This document shows positions 1 to 9,045 of a stretch of 35,794 nucleotides of DNA, piece by piece; position 1 is the stretch's first letter, and every line of letters starts with the position of its first letter. Origin of the DNA: Methanobacteriota archaeon (lineage in GTDB: Archaea > Thermoplasmatota > Poseidoniia > Poseidoniales > Poseidoniaceae); NCBI GenBank assembly GCA_018691345.1, contig JABGTJ010000058.1, positions 1 through 35,794 of the forward strand, read 5' to 3'. Under the pieces are notes generated by a model that was not told the origin of the DNA, searched no databases, and saw only the letters and a list, made by a program, of their open reading frames with translations. Made by a program: the position numbers and the translations under genes.

Positions 1-135
1 CATAGGCGCTGGTGCTGCTGGCATAGGTGCCGCAGGCATTGGCGCTGCTGGGGCAGGCATTGCAGGTGCTGCTGGGGCCACAGGAGCTGCTGGCGCTGGC
101 GCGGGCGGGGCTGCTGGGGGGGCGGGGGGTTGCAT
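1..135 (-). CDS. N-terminus of a Pro/Ala/Met-rich low-complexity protein (truncated by window start)
   Basis: Reverse strand from ATG at 135 is open to position 1 and reads MQPPAPPAAPPAPAPAAPVAPAAPAMPAPAAPMPAAPMPAAPAPM; co-directional with the next gene. Confidence 0.6.
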   Translation of the reverse strand, partial: MQPPAPPAAPPAPAPAAPVAPAAPAMPAPAAPMPAAPMPAAPAPM

Positions 136-154
136 GTCTATTTTCCTCCAATTA

Positions 155-1804
155 TCAATTTCCCCAACGTCGTATATGAGGAATAACTTCCCTCAATTCT
201 TCGTTGGAGTAGGAACGGCTGGAGCTGATGAGCTCAACCAAGCGCGGGTCACGAACCATTTGCATGATTTCCGCAGGGGTCTTTCGCATGAATTCATCAC
301 GCGTCAAATCATTAAACTGGCGAACCTTCGAGAGCAGAGCTTCCCTGGTTCGGAGTTGATATTGGGAAGAATCCAGTTTCTTTGGACGCTCTCTGAAACG
401 AGTAAGGTCAAACACGTGGCGCCAGTTTTCTTTTTCTGGAACCACCATGATTGCAATAGCAAGTAGTGCGAAGAGATTGAGGATGATGAGCCACTTAAGA
501 ACAACATCACTGGTCAAGAGAACAACAGCCCCAATCGCTTCAGTGAATGGTGATGCAAGAGCGCTCGATACGTGCCGGCTCTCATCAAAGACGACGTAGT
601 GTTCCGAAGGAGAGCGGCGGATGGTGTTTGAAAGTTCAGCGTTATCGAATTCCATCATATCGTAGATGAGGGCAGAGAAGTATTTGCTGTTACCGTCCCA
701 ATTTGTATCACCTTGTGCAGAGGAGAGTCCATTCGGGTCCGTGTCCCAGCAGTTGTGACCGTTTTCGATGTAGGCAGGGGAAGTGCATTGAAGGTAGCCG
801 TTCTCTTTTGCTAGGTCTGCATCCCACAAGTGGTTCGCAAGAACGGAGTGGTCGGATACGAAAACGATTGAACCGGTGACATCAACTTCACCAATGTCGT
901 TGTTTGGCTTTTTGTCAAGCACATCGTTAACCGGATAGTCGATACGAATAATGAGGCCAGTCATGCCTTCTCCAAGAGTTGGATTGAGGTCACTGTCAAT
1001 GTTATCTGGATACTTTGCAACACGTGCTGATGTTGATGCAGCTGCGAGGATATTGACCTCCCGGTTTGAATCGGTCTGTTCATCGAGAACTTGAATTGCA
1101 GTAGGTCGGTGGAAAAGAACGGGCATGCGGCAGTTGTCAATTTGTGCGTTTGAAACGGCTTCATCCGAACATGGAATGAGTTTCTCATCGCCCATCTCGC
1201 TGATGTTTTGGTTGACACTAGCGGCAGACCAAAGACGTCGATAATCTGCGGGTTGAATGACACCAACTGAATCCTCGACTTCGTAATAGCGTTGGTCGTC
1301 ATATACTGGAGCGTCGAAATATTTCACACCAAATTCTTCTGCGACAAGTTGAGCGTTGGTTGAACTTGCAGCCAAGATAACCTTGCCTCCTTTTTGGGTG
1401 ACGAAGTCATGAAGCGCTGATGCTTCTGCAGCATCGAATGGTTTTTCAGGACCTGCGATGATAAGCATTGTACGATGAGGATCGTTCCAATCGTTGACCA
1501 GCATTGGTGTTGACATTGTGTTCGCTATGCTGTAGTCTTTACCTTCAAGAATGGCCCTCATTTCGGTCAACTGTTGCATTGAATACTCGTCTGAAGCGTT
1601 GTTGTATGGCGAAAGAACCGTCGTCTTGTTCCAACTGACTGCTGTGACAATAATAATTGACAAGAACAACGATGAAACAAACCCGACTTTGAGCCAAGTT
1701 TCAATAGAAATCTTGCTGGAATCTTCTTCTGCTATTTCTATCCCCCCTTGTGCGATTGCCGTAGTCTCAACGGTATAAACAACCGTCGGAACATCGCTCC
1801 ACAC
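155..1804 (-). CDS. DUF4350-like membrane-anchored protein
   Basis: 549 aa ORF (GTG start); N-terminal TM (VGFVSSLFLSIIIVTAVSW), DUF4350-like segment (LIIAGPEKPFDAAEASALHDFVTQKGGKVILA), second TM near the C-terminus (WLIILNLFALLAIAIMVVP). Confidence 0.65.
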   Translation of the reverse strand: MWSDVPTVVYTVETTAIAQGGIEIAEEDSSKISIETWLKVGFVSSLFLSIIIVTAVSWNKTTVLSPYNNASDEYSMQQLTEMRAILEGKDYSIANTMSTPMLVNDWNDPHRTMLIIAGPEKPFDAAEASALHDFVTQKGGKVILAASSTNAQLVAEEFGVKYFDAPVYDDQRYYEVEDSVGVIQPADYRRLWSAASVNQNISEMGDEKLIPCSDEAVSNAQIDNCRMPVLFHRPTAIQVLDEQTDSNREVNILAAASTSARVAKYPDNIDSDLNPTLGEGMTGLIIRIDYPVNDVLDKKPNNDIGEVDVTGSIVFVSDHSVLANHLWDADLAKENGYLQCTSPAYIENGHNCWDTDPNGLSSAQGDTNWDGNSKYFSALIYDMMEFDNAELSNTIRRSPSEHYVVFDESRHVSSALASPFTEAIGAVVLLTSDVVLKWLIILNLFALLAIAIMVVPEKENWRHVFDLTRFRERPKKLDSSQYQLRTREALLSKVRQFNDLTRDEFMRKTPAEIMQMVRDPRLVELISSSRSYSNEELREVIPHIRRWGN

Positions 1805-1938
1805 TTAATGCTTGTTCATGCATGATTTGAAGCCACAGGTTAATAGGAGAGGGAAAAGCCATTTCAGTCTATTCAGTAATTCCTTAAAAATGCGCCAAAA
1901 ACGCTAAAAATAACAGAAAAACGAGGAAATACAGTCAG

Positions 1939-2904
1939 TTAAGACTGCTTGCGAAGTGCAGAAACTAAACCGAGTAACATGAGTAACTCTATGGCGCCAA
2001 CCCAAGGTACGGAATTGGATTCTTCAGTCAAGATGGCTTGGTCTTCGTCTTGGTCATCGTCATTGGATGAGGAATCATCCTCTTCCGACTCTGAAGCCTT
2101 CACATCCACATCAAAAGTTGCACTGCGTGATGCTTCATCACCTTCAGATTCAAGTGAAAGCGTTACTTCACAAACTCGCGTTGGTTGACTGCTCGAGGCT
2201 TCAAGCGTCAGGGTGACAAAGGTGTCCTTGCCGTTTTGAGCACCGGTAGGCTCAACGACAGTATTGGAAAGTTCTTCAACGCCAACCATGGTCAAATGAG
2301 GGCAACTCCTAAACTGAACTGAAGCCTCTTTGATGGCGTCCTTCGTGTTACCATTGTTGAGGATTTGGGCTGTTAATTCAATGGAAGAACCTGAAAATAA
2401 TTGTTCCTCAGAGAGAGTTATTGAGGGCCTAAGATCGAAGATTTTTGGAACGCTAAAATCACCATCCAATTCTTGAGAACTAGCGGTTGTGTCGCCAACT
2501 TTCTGCTCTGCTGTAATCGTTAACGTTGAATCGTTATCCGGGTTGTATTCGCGTGCCTCATCGTCATTGATAGAGTCAAATTCAATACTGAATGTTTCGT
2601 TACCATTTGCGGCGACTGAAAAGGTCTCGGGGCCAGAAAAGGTGAACGGCACCCATGTCTCAAATTCATACTCAAGAGAAAGTTCAAGCTGCGTCATTGC
2701 GTTATTTTCAACATAGACGACAACTTCACCTTCGGCATCCCAATCAATATCCATATCGACGATGAAGGTCGAATCCATGTCAGTGGCCCAACCGATTGTC
2801 CATGATGGCCCTTCAATGGGTGATTGCGCTTGAACAGAAATACCGCTAAAGACGGACAATCCCAAAAGAAATGCCGTGAGAAGTACGAGGTTTTTCTGCT
2901 GCAT
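1939..2904 (-). CDS. Secreted/surface protein with signal peptide, beta-rich CARDB-like ectodomain, acidic linker and C-terminal TM anchor
   Basis: 321 aa; signal MQQKNLVLLTAFLLGLSVFSGISVQA; acidic linker EEDDSSSNDDDQDEDQ followed by VPWVGAIELLMLLGLVSALRKQS. Confidence 0.6.
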   Translation of the reverse strand: MQQKNLVLLTAFLLGLSVFSGISVQAQSPIEGPSWTIGWATDMDSTFIVDMDIDWDAEGEVVVYVENNAMTQLELSLEYEFETWVPFTFSGPETFSVAANGNETFSIEFDSINDDEAREYNPDNDSTLTITAEQKVGDTTASSQELDGDFSVPKIFDLRPSITLSEEQLFSGSSIELTAQILNNGNTKDAIKEASVQFRSCPHLTMVGVEELSNTVVEPTGAQNGKDTFVTLTLEASSSQPTRVCEVTLSLESEGDEASRSATFDVDVKASESEEDDSSSNDDDQDEDQAILTEESNSVPWVGAIELLMLLGLVSALRKQS

Positions 2905-2913
2905 AGTCTCACT

Positions 2914-3888
2914 TCATTCTAGCATTTTTTCAACCGCACGTTTGGTCAGTACTCGCACCATCGATTTACGATAGCGCGGTGGAAGTGAGGTGTTGTTTAC
3001 TGGCTTTACACTCTTTCGAATCTCGGAAGCCAAGGTCTTGACGGAATTCATTCCATCCCATTCTGTTTCGAGAACCGAAGCTACTTCATCAGGGTGGCAT
3101 CGAGGAATGGATTCAAGCGCTGTAGTGGCAACTTTGAGCGAAGAGGCATCACCAGGAATCCATGATGCAGCAACGCCCGCTTCAGGGAAATCCCAAGTGT
3201 CACGGACCCGTAGTTTTTGGTAAGAGCCAGTTCGAGATGCACCTTCGTCAGAAAGAGTGATTTTAAGTAAAAACTCTCCCTTTTCAAGAACATTCTTCTT
3301 CATCCCATCGAGTTGGTAAAATTCTTGCAAAGGCATCGTACGCAATCCATTGGGACCGATCAGGTGGACTTCAGCATCCAGAACCATAAGCGTAGGTGCA
3401 ATGTCGCCTTGATAGGTCGCCACACATAATGTGTTTTGATTCGGAATAACTCGGCAGTCAGCACCTGTGCCGCAGTCTGCTTTGTGACACCAGTCTATCG
3501 AACGTCGCCAGTCTTCGCCTTGGTTGTACCAGAAACAACGTGTGTCGAGGCATAAATTACCGCCCAGCGTAGCATTCCTTCGAATCAAAGAAGAGGCGAC
3601 TTTACTTGCAGCTTCGACAACCAAAGGATGGATTCCGTTCTCGACGGTTAGGTCTGCAAGTCGAGCCATGCATCCAATTTCCTGCAACGACAAAGTGTCA
3701 ACGCCTTCAATTCGAGCGAGAGAAATAACATGCGGCTTTGGGTTCAAATGCCATTTGTAATTCGGAAGCAAGTCGGTACCTCCAGCAACCCAATCAAATT
3801 CTTCACCCTTCCCCATGAGGGAGCCGGCCAGTGCGCAAGCCTCCTCCACAGTTGTTGGATTGTGCAACACAAACGGTGGCATAAGCAT
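2914..3888 (-). CDS. Molybdenum hydroxylase FAD-binding subunit, 4-hydroxybenzoyl-CoA reductase beta-like (Cys-rich insertion)
   Basis: 324 aa; FAD-binding dehydrogenase features (WVAGGTDLLPNYK, RRNATLGGNLCLDTRC) plus insertion CFWYNQGEDWRRSIDWCHKADCGTGADCRVIPNQNTLC. Confidence 0.85.
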   Translation of the reverse strand: MLMPPFVLHNPTTVEEACALAGSLMGKGEEFDWVAGGTDLLPNYKWHLNPKPHVISLARIEGVDTLSLQEIGCMARLADLTVENGIHPLVVEAASKVASSLIRRNATLGGNLCLDTRCFWYNQGEDWRRSIDWCHKADCGTGADCRVIPNQNTLCVATYQGDIAPTLMVLDAEVHLIGPNGLRTMPLQEFYQLDGMKKNVLEKGEFLLKITLSDEGASRTGSYQKLRVRDTWDFPEAGVAASWIPGDASSLKVATTALESIPRCHPDEVASVLETEWDGMNSVKTLASEIRKSVKPVNNTSLPPRYRKSMVRVLTKRAVEKMLE

Positions 3889-6701
3889 CAGTTTTCACCC
3901 CCCATTTCTCGCTGTTCTTTTTTCAACCAAGCACGGCCTGCTAGACCGAGTTCAGCCAATTGCTCAGGATCCGGTTCGGTGGCTGTGCGCCATCCTTCAA
4001 CCTGGTCTTCCAAAGGAATAGTAGGGTCAAAGCCAAACAGAACTCCGTTCACATACGGGCTTGTATCTTCGGTTCGTTGACGGGCCTTGTCACGGATTTT
4101 GTGTTCTTGTGCACGCGCTACGAGGGTCGGTTGCAATGAACCATGGGTCAAACGAGGGCTTGGAAGATCTAACGGGTCATCAACACCCGTATTTTTCAGG
4201 GCCTTTTCAATTCCTTTGAAAACAACATCCGGAGTGAGCGGTAGGTCGCGTAACCGGATGCCAATTGCATCGTAAACTGCATTGACAACTGCGGGTAAAA
4301 TAGGGAGAAGAGGTCCTTCACCTGCTTCCTTAGCACCGAAAGGTCCCTCGGGATCGCATGATTCGATGATGATTGGTTCTACATGTGGCATCTCGTGCAC
4401 GGATGGAATCTTGTAGTCCAGAAGGTTTGCATTCTGCAAGTGTCCTGTACGGCCATAAACCATCTTCTCCGATAATACCTGTCCAAGTCCCATGTGGCAT
4501 GAACCGATAATTTGTCCTTTCACAGCCATGGGATTGAGCGCCTTGCCGCAATCGTGAGCCGCCCAAACATCGGTGCAACGAATAATTCCCGTTTCGACAT
4601 CAACATCAACTTCAGCCACGTAAGCTGAGAAAGAGTACGCTGGGGCGAGGCCTGCAGCAGCGCCCTTGTGAACGCCGCCCATTGGTGGAGAACGGTATGC
4701 GCCGCTAGCAATCAGCGAACCTTTGTCTTCCTGAGCCTTGTGCAGTGCCTTGAGGTATGAAACGCCAATTGCTGGGTCGTGCTTGTAATAGATTCGTCGA
4801 TCGTTGAGGACCAAATTGTCTGGGTGGTATCCAAGAATATCCCAAGCTGCATTGAGTAATTGCTCTCGAATCTCAAGTGCTGCTCGAATTGCAGCATTGG
4901 CGTTCATGAACGTCACACGGCTTGAGTATGAGCCCAAATCAACTGGAGAGGTATCGCTTTCATGGCTTCGAACATGAATCATTTCAATCGGCAAAGCCAG
5001 TACTTCAGAAACCACTTGAGCAACGGCAGTGGTCGAACCTTGCCCGATGTCTGCGGCGCCCGTATGAACGGTGACGCCGCCGTCCATATCCACTTGAATG
5101 TGGACTGTTGCGTGCGGGAATCGATTCGGGTCCCAATGGATAGGTAGCCCAGAGCCGGAGATGAAGAAACCGCAACCTATGCCAATTCCTTTTCCGAGTG
5201 GCATCTGGCGAAACTTTTCATCCCAATTCGAACCTTCACGGACTTTTTCCAAAGCCTCACGCATACCGTTCGAGGTAATTCGAAAACCACTGATGGTTCT
5301 GCTGTGCGGGGGGAGAAGGTTGGCAAGTCGCAAATCAATAGGGTCGACTTGCATGGTTTCAGCCATTTCATCAAGTCCAACTTCAACCGCACAACGAGTG
5401 TTGACTGCGCCGTGCCCACGCATTGCCCCAGAAGCAGGTTTGTTGGTCCAAACCCGAGCACCGGTGTAGTGGAAAGAACCCAATTCGTAAGGGGCGGTGG
5501 CTAAAACGCCGTTGTAGTACGAAGTGACGTGGCCAAAGGAAGCAAAACCACCTCCGTCAATCAGTGCGTCGATATCAAACCCTGAAATTCGAGCATCTTC
5601 ATCTGCAGTCATCTTCACTTCGATGTGGCTTGGGTGACGGCCTCTGTTGATCCAATAGACCTCTTCCCGGTCAAAGGTAATTCGGACTGGTCGGCCAGCT
5701 TTACGAGCCAGAATCGCTGCGCACATTTCGTGAGGAAATGGATCGGATTTCCCACCAAATCCGCCTCCAACGAAGGTGCGTATGACGTTGATTTGGTGCA
5801 TTGGAACGTCAAGAACGGTCGAAAGTGCTCGGTGTGTGTAGTGAGGAACTTGTTGTGGCGTGTAGAGTTGAAGCCTTCCATTCGGACCCCAATGAGCAAC
5901 AACTGCGTGAGGTTCTGTGAATCCATGATGGACACCTGCCATACTCCATTTCCCATGGGATTCAGCGTGAGGCTTGTCGACCAAAGAACGGTCTCCAAAC
6001 TCTTGGAACACTCGCTTCTGAACGTTGGTCTTGGACAAATGGTACTTGCCTCTCCAGTGAATGGGTTCATCTGCATCTTCGAGGCCCTTTTTGGGATCGA
6101 ATACCGGTTCAAGAACTTCCCATTCCACGTCAAACAAATTGAGTGCCTCGAGTGCCGTTGCTTCATCAACTGCAGCAACACAAGCGACGAGGTCTCCCAC
6201 GTGGCGAACTTTCTCAACAGCCATTGCATGCTCGTCTTTCGTCACCGGCAATACGCCAAAACGGTGAGGTGAATCTTCACCAGTGGCTACAGCCAATACT
6301 CCAGGGAGAGCCTCAACTCGAGAGGTGTCAATCGACTTAATTCTGGCATAGTGATGCGGGGAGCGAAGAATTTTGCCAATGATTTCATTTGGCAAACGGA
6401 CATCGTCACCGTACCATGCTTGTCCAGTAACTTTGGCATTCGAATCAACGAGTGGGATTTCCTTACCAACGGTCGTACCGGTTCGAGCACGGTCGTGTAT
6501 GTGGGAGCCCGCTGGTTGTTCCTCTTTCCCACCGACGGATTCAGGAATGAAGTCCAAATCTCGTGGTTTCATGTGAGGGTGTGAACCACCAGAGCCGGGC
6601 GGAGGAAACGATTGCTTACCCGCAACGCGCTTGCCGTCCTTTCGGGTCGTTGGGCCTGAGCCACCGGGTTGTTGACGATATCCTCCTGACATAATCATCA
6701 C
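3888..6701 (-). CDS. Molybdenum hydroxylase large (molybdopterin-binding) subunit, xanthine dehydrogenase / HcrA family
   Basis: 937 aa; RTFVGGGFGGKSD, GAMRGHGAVNTRCAVE, GAADIGQGSTTAVAQ, FGAKEAGEGPLLP motifs. Confidence 0.93.
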   Translation of the reverse strand: MMIMSGGYRQQPGGSGPTTRKDGKRVAGKQSFPPPGSGGSHPHMKPRDLDFIPESVGGKEEQPAGSHIHDRARTGTTVGKEIPLVDSNAKVTGQAWYGDDVRLPNEIIGKILRSPHHYARIKSIDTSRVEALPGVLAVATGEDSPHRFGVLPVTKDEHAMAVEKVRHVGDLVACVAAVDEATALEALNLFDVEWEVLEPVFDPKKGLEDADEPIHWRGKYHLSKTNVQKRVFQEFGDRSLVDKPHAESHGKWSMAGVHHGFTEPHAVVAHWGPNGRLQLYTPQQVPHYTHRALSTVLDVPMHQINVIRTFVGGGFGGKSDPFPHEMCAAILARKAGRPVRITFDREEVYWINRGRHPSHIEVKMTADEDARISGFDIDALIDGGGFASFGHVTSYYNGVLATAPYELGSFHYTGARVWTNKPASGAMRGHGAVNTRCAVEVGLDEMAETMQVDPIDLRLANLLPPHSRTISGFRITSNGMREALEKVREGSNWDEKFRQMPLGKGIGIGCGFFISGSGLPIHWDPNRFPHATVHIQVDMDGGVTVHTGAADIGQGSTTAVAQVVSEVLALPIEMIHVRSHESDTSPVDLGSYSSRVTFMNANAAIRAALEIREQLLNAAWDILGYHPDNLVLNDRRIYYKHDPAIGVSYLKALHKAQEDKGSLIASGAYRSPPMGGVHKGAAAGLAPAYSFSAYVAEVDVDVETGIIRCTDVWAAHDCGKALNPMAVKGQIIGSCHMGLGQVLSEKMVYGRTGHLQNANLLDYKIPSVHEMPHVEPIIIESCDPEGPFGAKEAGEGPLLPILPAVVNAVYDAIGIRLRDLPLTPDVVFKGIEKALKNTGVDDPLDLPSPRLTHGSLQPTLVARAQEHKIRDKARQRTEDTSPYVNGVLFGFDPTIPLEDQVEGWRTATEPDPEQLAELGLAGRAWLKKEQREMGGEN

Positions 6702-7378
6702 CGAGCATGGCCAGGAGGCATATTGGGTTCTTCAGGACCCTCTGGATGAGGGTCAGGATGTGGGTCACTTGCAGGTGCTGCAGCCGCGACTTCACCGCGA
6801 TGAATAGCAGCGGCTCCTTGGATTGAATCAATGATTTGCTGATACCCTGTGCAACGGCAAAGATTGCCTTCAATCGCACAAGCGATTTCTTTGTCGGTTG
6901 GTGAATCGTTTTCGTTCAGTAATGCCTGAGCCGAGATGAGGAAACCAGGCGTGCAAAATCCGCACTGTGAGCCTCCATGCTCAGCAAAACATGTCTGAAT
7001 AGGTGCGAGGTGAGCACCATCAGCAAGCCCTTCAACCGTCGTAATAACTGAGCCTTCGACCTGACCAGCAAGACAGAGACAGGATAGACGAGGATTGCCA
7101 TCCACCATCACGGTACAACAGCCACAAGTACCGAGGTCACAACCTCGCTTCACGCCGAGCGTCCCAACCTTGTCTCGCAAGACGTCGAGCAAAACTGCGT
7201 TGGATGGAACCAGCACTTCAACTGGAGTCCCGTTGACCTCTGCAGACCAGACATTTTTCGCTGGACTTGGTATCATTTCGATATGTTCGCTACCCACCAT
7301 AATCTGTCGCCAAAGGCGACGTGGTGGACCCCGCATATCAACATAGGGTATGCGCCCTTTGCCAAGAGTACGAATCAC
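6698..7378 (-). CDS. Molybdenum hydroxylase small subunit with two [2Fe-2S] clusters
   Basis: 226 aa ORF; CDLGTCGCCTVMVDG...SCLC plant-type 2Fe-2S and CGFCTPGFL...GNLCRCTGYQQI. GTG at 7378 overlaps the upstream stop; alternative ATG at 7300 also plausible. Overlaps the large subunit by 4 nt. Confidence 0.93.
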   Translation of the reverse strand: MIRTLGKGRIPYVDMRGPPRRLWRQIMVGSEHIEMIPSPAKNVWSAEVNGTPVEVLVPSNAVLLDVLRDKVGTLGVKRGCDLGTCGCCTVMVDGNPRLSCLCLAGQVEGSVITTVEGLADGAHLAPIQTCFAEHGGSQCGFCTPGFLISAQALLNENDSPTDKEIACAIEGNLCRCTGYQQIIDSIQGAAAIHRGEVAAAAPASDPHPDPHPEGPEEPNMPPGHAR

Positions 7379-8988
7379 GAATTTGCAATGGATTCCGGAA
7401 TGGACCTTTTCTTGACCGATACAACATCATCACTGCCCGCGGGCGGGTCAACCCAATCTGGGTCGCCCGGTAAGACGAGGCCTTCACCTAAGCCAACCAA
7501 ACGCCCAGCCAATTGGCGCTGTTGTTTGACCAGCAAGTCCCAATTGTATTCATCGTCTTTCCACGCTTTCCATCTGCGCATAGCCCGTGAACTCACGACC
7601 AGACGCGCATACAGCCGCAGATGCAGTTTGGCGGATGTAGGCCACCACAAAAAGAGCAGGGAGAACACCAGGACTGCGGGGAGGAATGTCAAAAGTTCCA
7701 ACAACCAATGCCGGACTAGAAGCTCATTCACAGGACTTGCAGTAGCAAGCAGCATCCATGTGAGCGCTACCGATGCCACAATCCACCATAAGGGGAAGAA
7801 AATGACTGCAGTGAGGACTTTCAGAGTTCCAATTATCGATTGGTCCGCTCCTCTCTTTTTCATTATTTTAACAGCCGTAGCGTTACCTCTGTAGGGTATG
7901 AGATTGCCAAAGACAGCACTCCAAGTAATCAGACCAAGCATCCAAACTCCCGCCCACAGCCAGGAAAAAAGGACTTTTGCTGAATCTTTACGGGTCAAAT
8001 GTTCTGGACGTGCATCGACATCAATAGGTGTGATGTTTCGTTCTTCTAACTGCTCAAAATGATGCTCGCAGTCTTCAACCAATTTTCCGGTGAGGGACGG
8101 GTCTTGTTCAGCAAGATATTCCCAACCCGCACGTACTCTGCGTGCACCCATAACGGACTCCGCATAACTTGGCTTGACCAATTTTCCACCGGATTGGCGT
8201 GCTTTTTCAGCATAAGCCAAACTTCTGCCTTTCCAAATCAATGTCCGCTCCCTCCAAGTCGTCTTTGAGAGGCTGGCACGGTTTAATTCAACACCAATTG
8301 AACCGGTGACGTCCGAAACCCATTTTCTGTCGAGCGTATCTTGTTCATCAGGATCTTCAACCAAAGATGGTACCGGTGCAAATTTCATAACCCTCTCCAC
8401 GATGACTGCAGCCCTTTCTCGGAAGGTGTGTGATTCGGAGTAATGCAGCCCTATAGGCACCAGTTGTGGTTCTGAACGCCCTTCTGCATGAGCTTTTCTT
8501 CGTGCAGCGAGTAAAATTCGAGCGGCACCCGAACGGGCGCGCTTAACAGAAGACTCCGTATGCGTAGTACCCTCTGGGAAAATAATCAGTCGACCGCCTT
8601 CAGCGACGATTGAAGCTACACTGTCCAACTGGTTTTTGTTACGTGACTTCGCTCCATCGACATCATCAGAATCCTGAGTCCGTTCAATGGGAACTGCTCC
8701 AGCACCCCGAATCAGTCGCCCGAGAAGAGGAATCTTGAACAGCGTGTGCTTTGCAATCATCGACAATCGCCCAGGGAGCGATGCGTGCATGAGCATAGGA
8801 TCAATCAAACCACTGGGGTGCCAAGCGATGAAAATAATACCACCTTCTTGAGGAAGGTTTTCGTCATCAACGATGTTGATTTCCCGGAACCAAATACTGA
8901 CAAGAGACCTTGACAGGCGTCGAACCCAGCGATAGATTCGATTAATGCGTGGGTGTTCTCCACCTTGAGGGTCTTTCGGCCAGCGCAT
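7375..8988 (-). CDS. PlsC-type 1-acylglycerol-3-phosphate / glycerol-3-phosphate acyltransferase, with C-terminal TM region
   Basis: 537 aa; IAWHPSGLIDP (HX5D), GAVPIERTQD, LIIFPEGTTH acyltransferase motifs; hydrophobic segments toward the C-terminus. Confidence 0.85.
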   Translation of the reverse strand: MRWPKDPQGGEHPRINRIYRWVRRLSRSLVSIWFREINIVDDENLPQEGGIIFIAWHPSGLIDPMLMHASLPGRLSMIAKHTLFKIPLLGRLIRGAGAVPIERTQDSDDVDGAKSRNKNQLDSVASIVAEGGRLIIFPEGTTHTESSVKRARSGAARILLAARRKAHAEGRSEPQLVPIGLHYSESHTFRERAAVIVERVMKFAPVPSLVEDPDEQDTLDRKWVSDVTGSIGVELNRASLSKTTWRERTLIWKGRSLAYAEKARQSGGKLVKPSYAESVMGARRVRAGWEYLAEQDPSLTGKLVEDCEHHFEQLEERNITPIDVDARPEHLTRKDSAKVLFSWLWAGVWMLGLITWSAVFGNLIPYRGNATAVKIMKKRGADQSIIGTLKVLTAVIFFPLWWIVASVALTWMLLATASPVNELLVRHWLLELLTFLPAVLVFSLLFLWWPTSAKLHLRLYARLVVSSRAMRRWKAWKDDEYNWDLLVKQQRQLAGRLVGLGEGLVLPGDPDWVDPPAGSDDVVSVKKRSIPESIANS

Positions 8989-9045
8989 GCGCCAACCACT
9001 TCGTTCTATCTTTTGAGTTCATCTCCGGCTTTACGGAAATTATCG

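Noticed and set aside
1-130. Repeat-rich GC segment considered as a CRISPR or minisatellite
   Set aside because: Units are short, imperfect and read through in frame as P/A/M-rich protein; no spacer structure.
5615-6272. Long opposite-strand and frame-shifted ORFs (215 aa + strand, 204 aa - strand) inside the Mo-hydroxylase large subunit
   Set aside because: They overlap a clearly conserved 937-aa coding frame and have no recognisable motifs; shadow ORFs.
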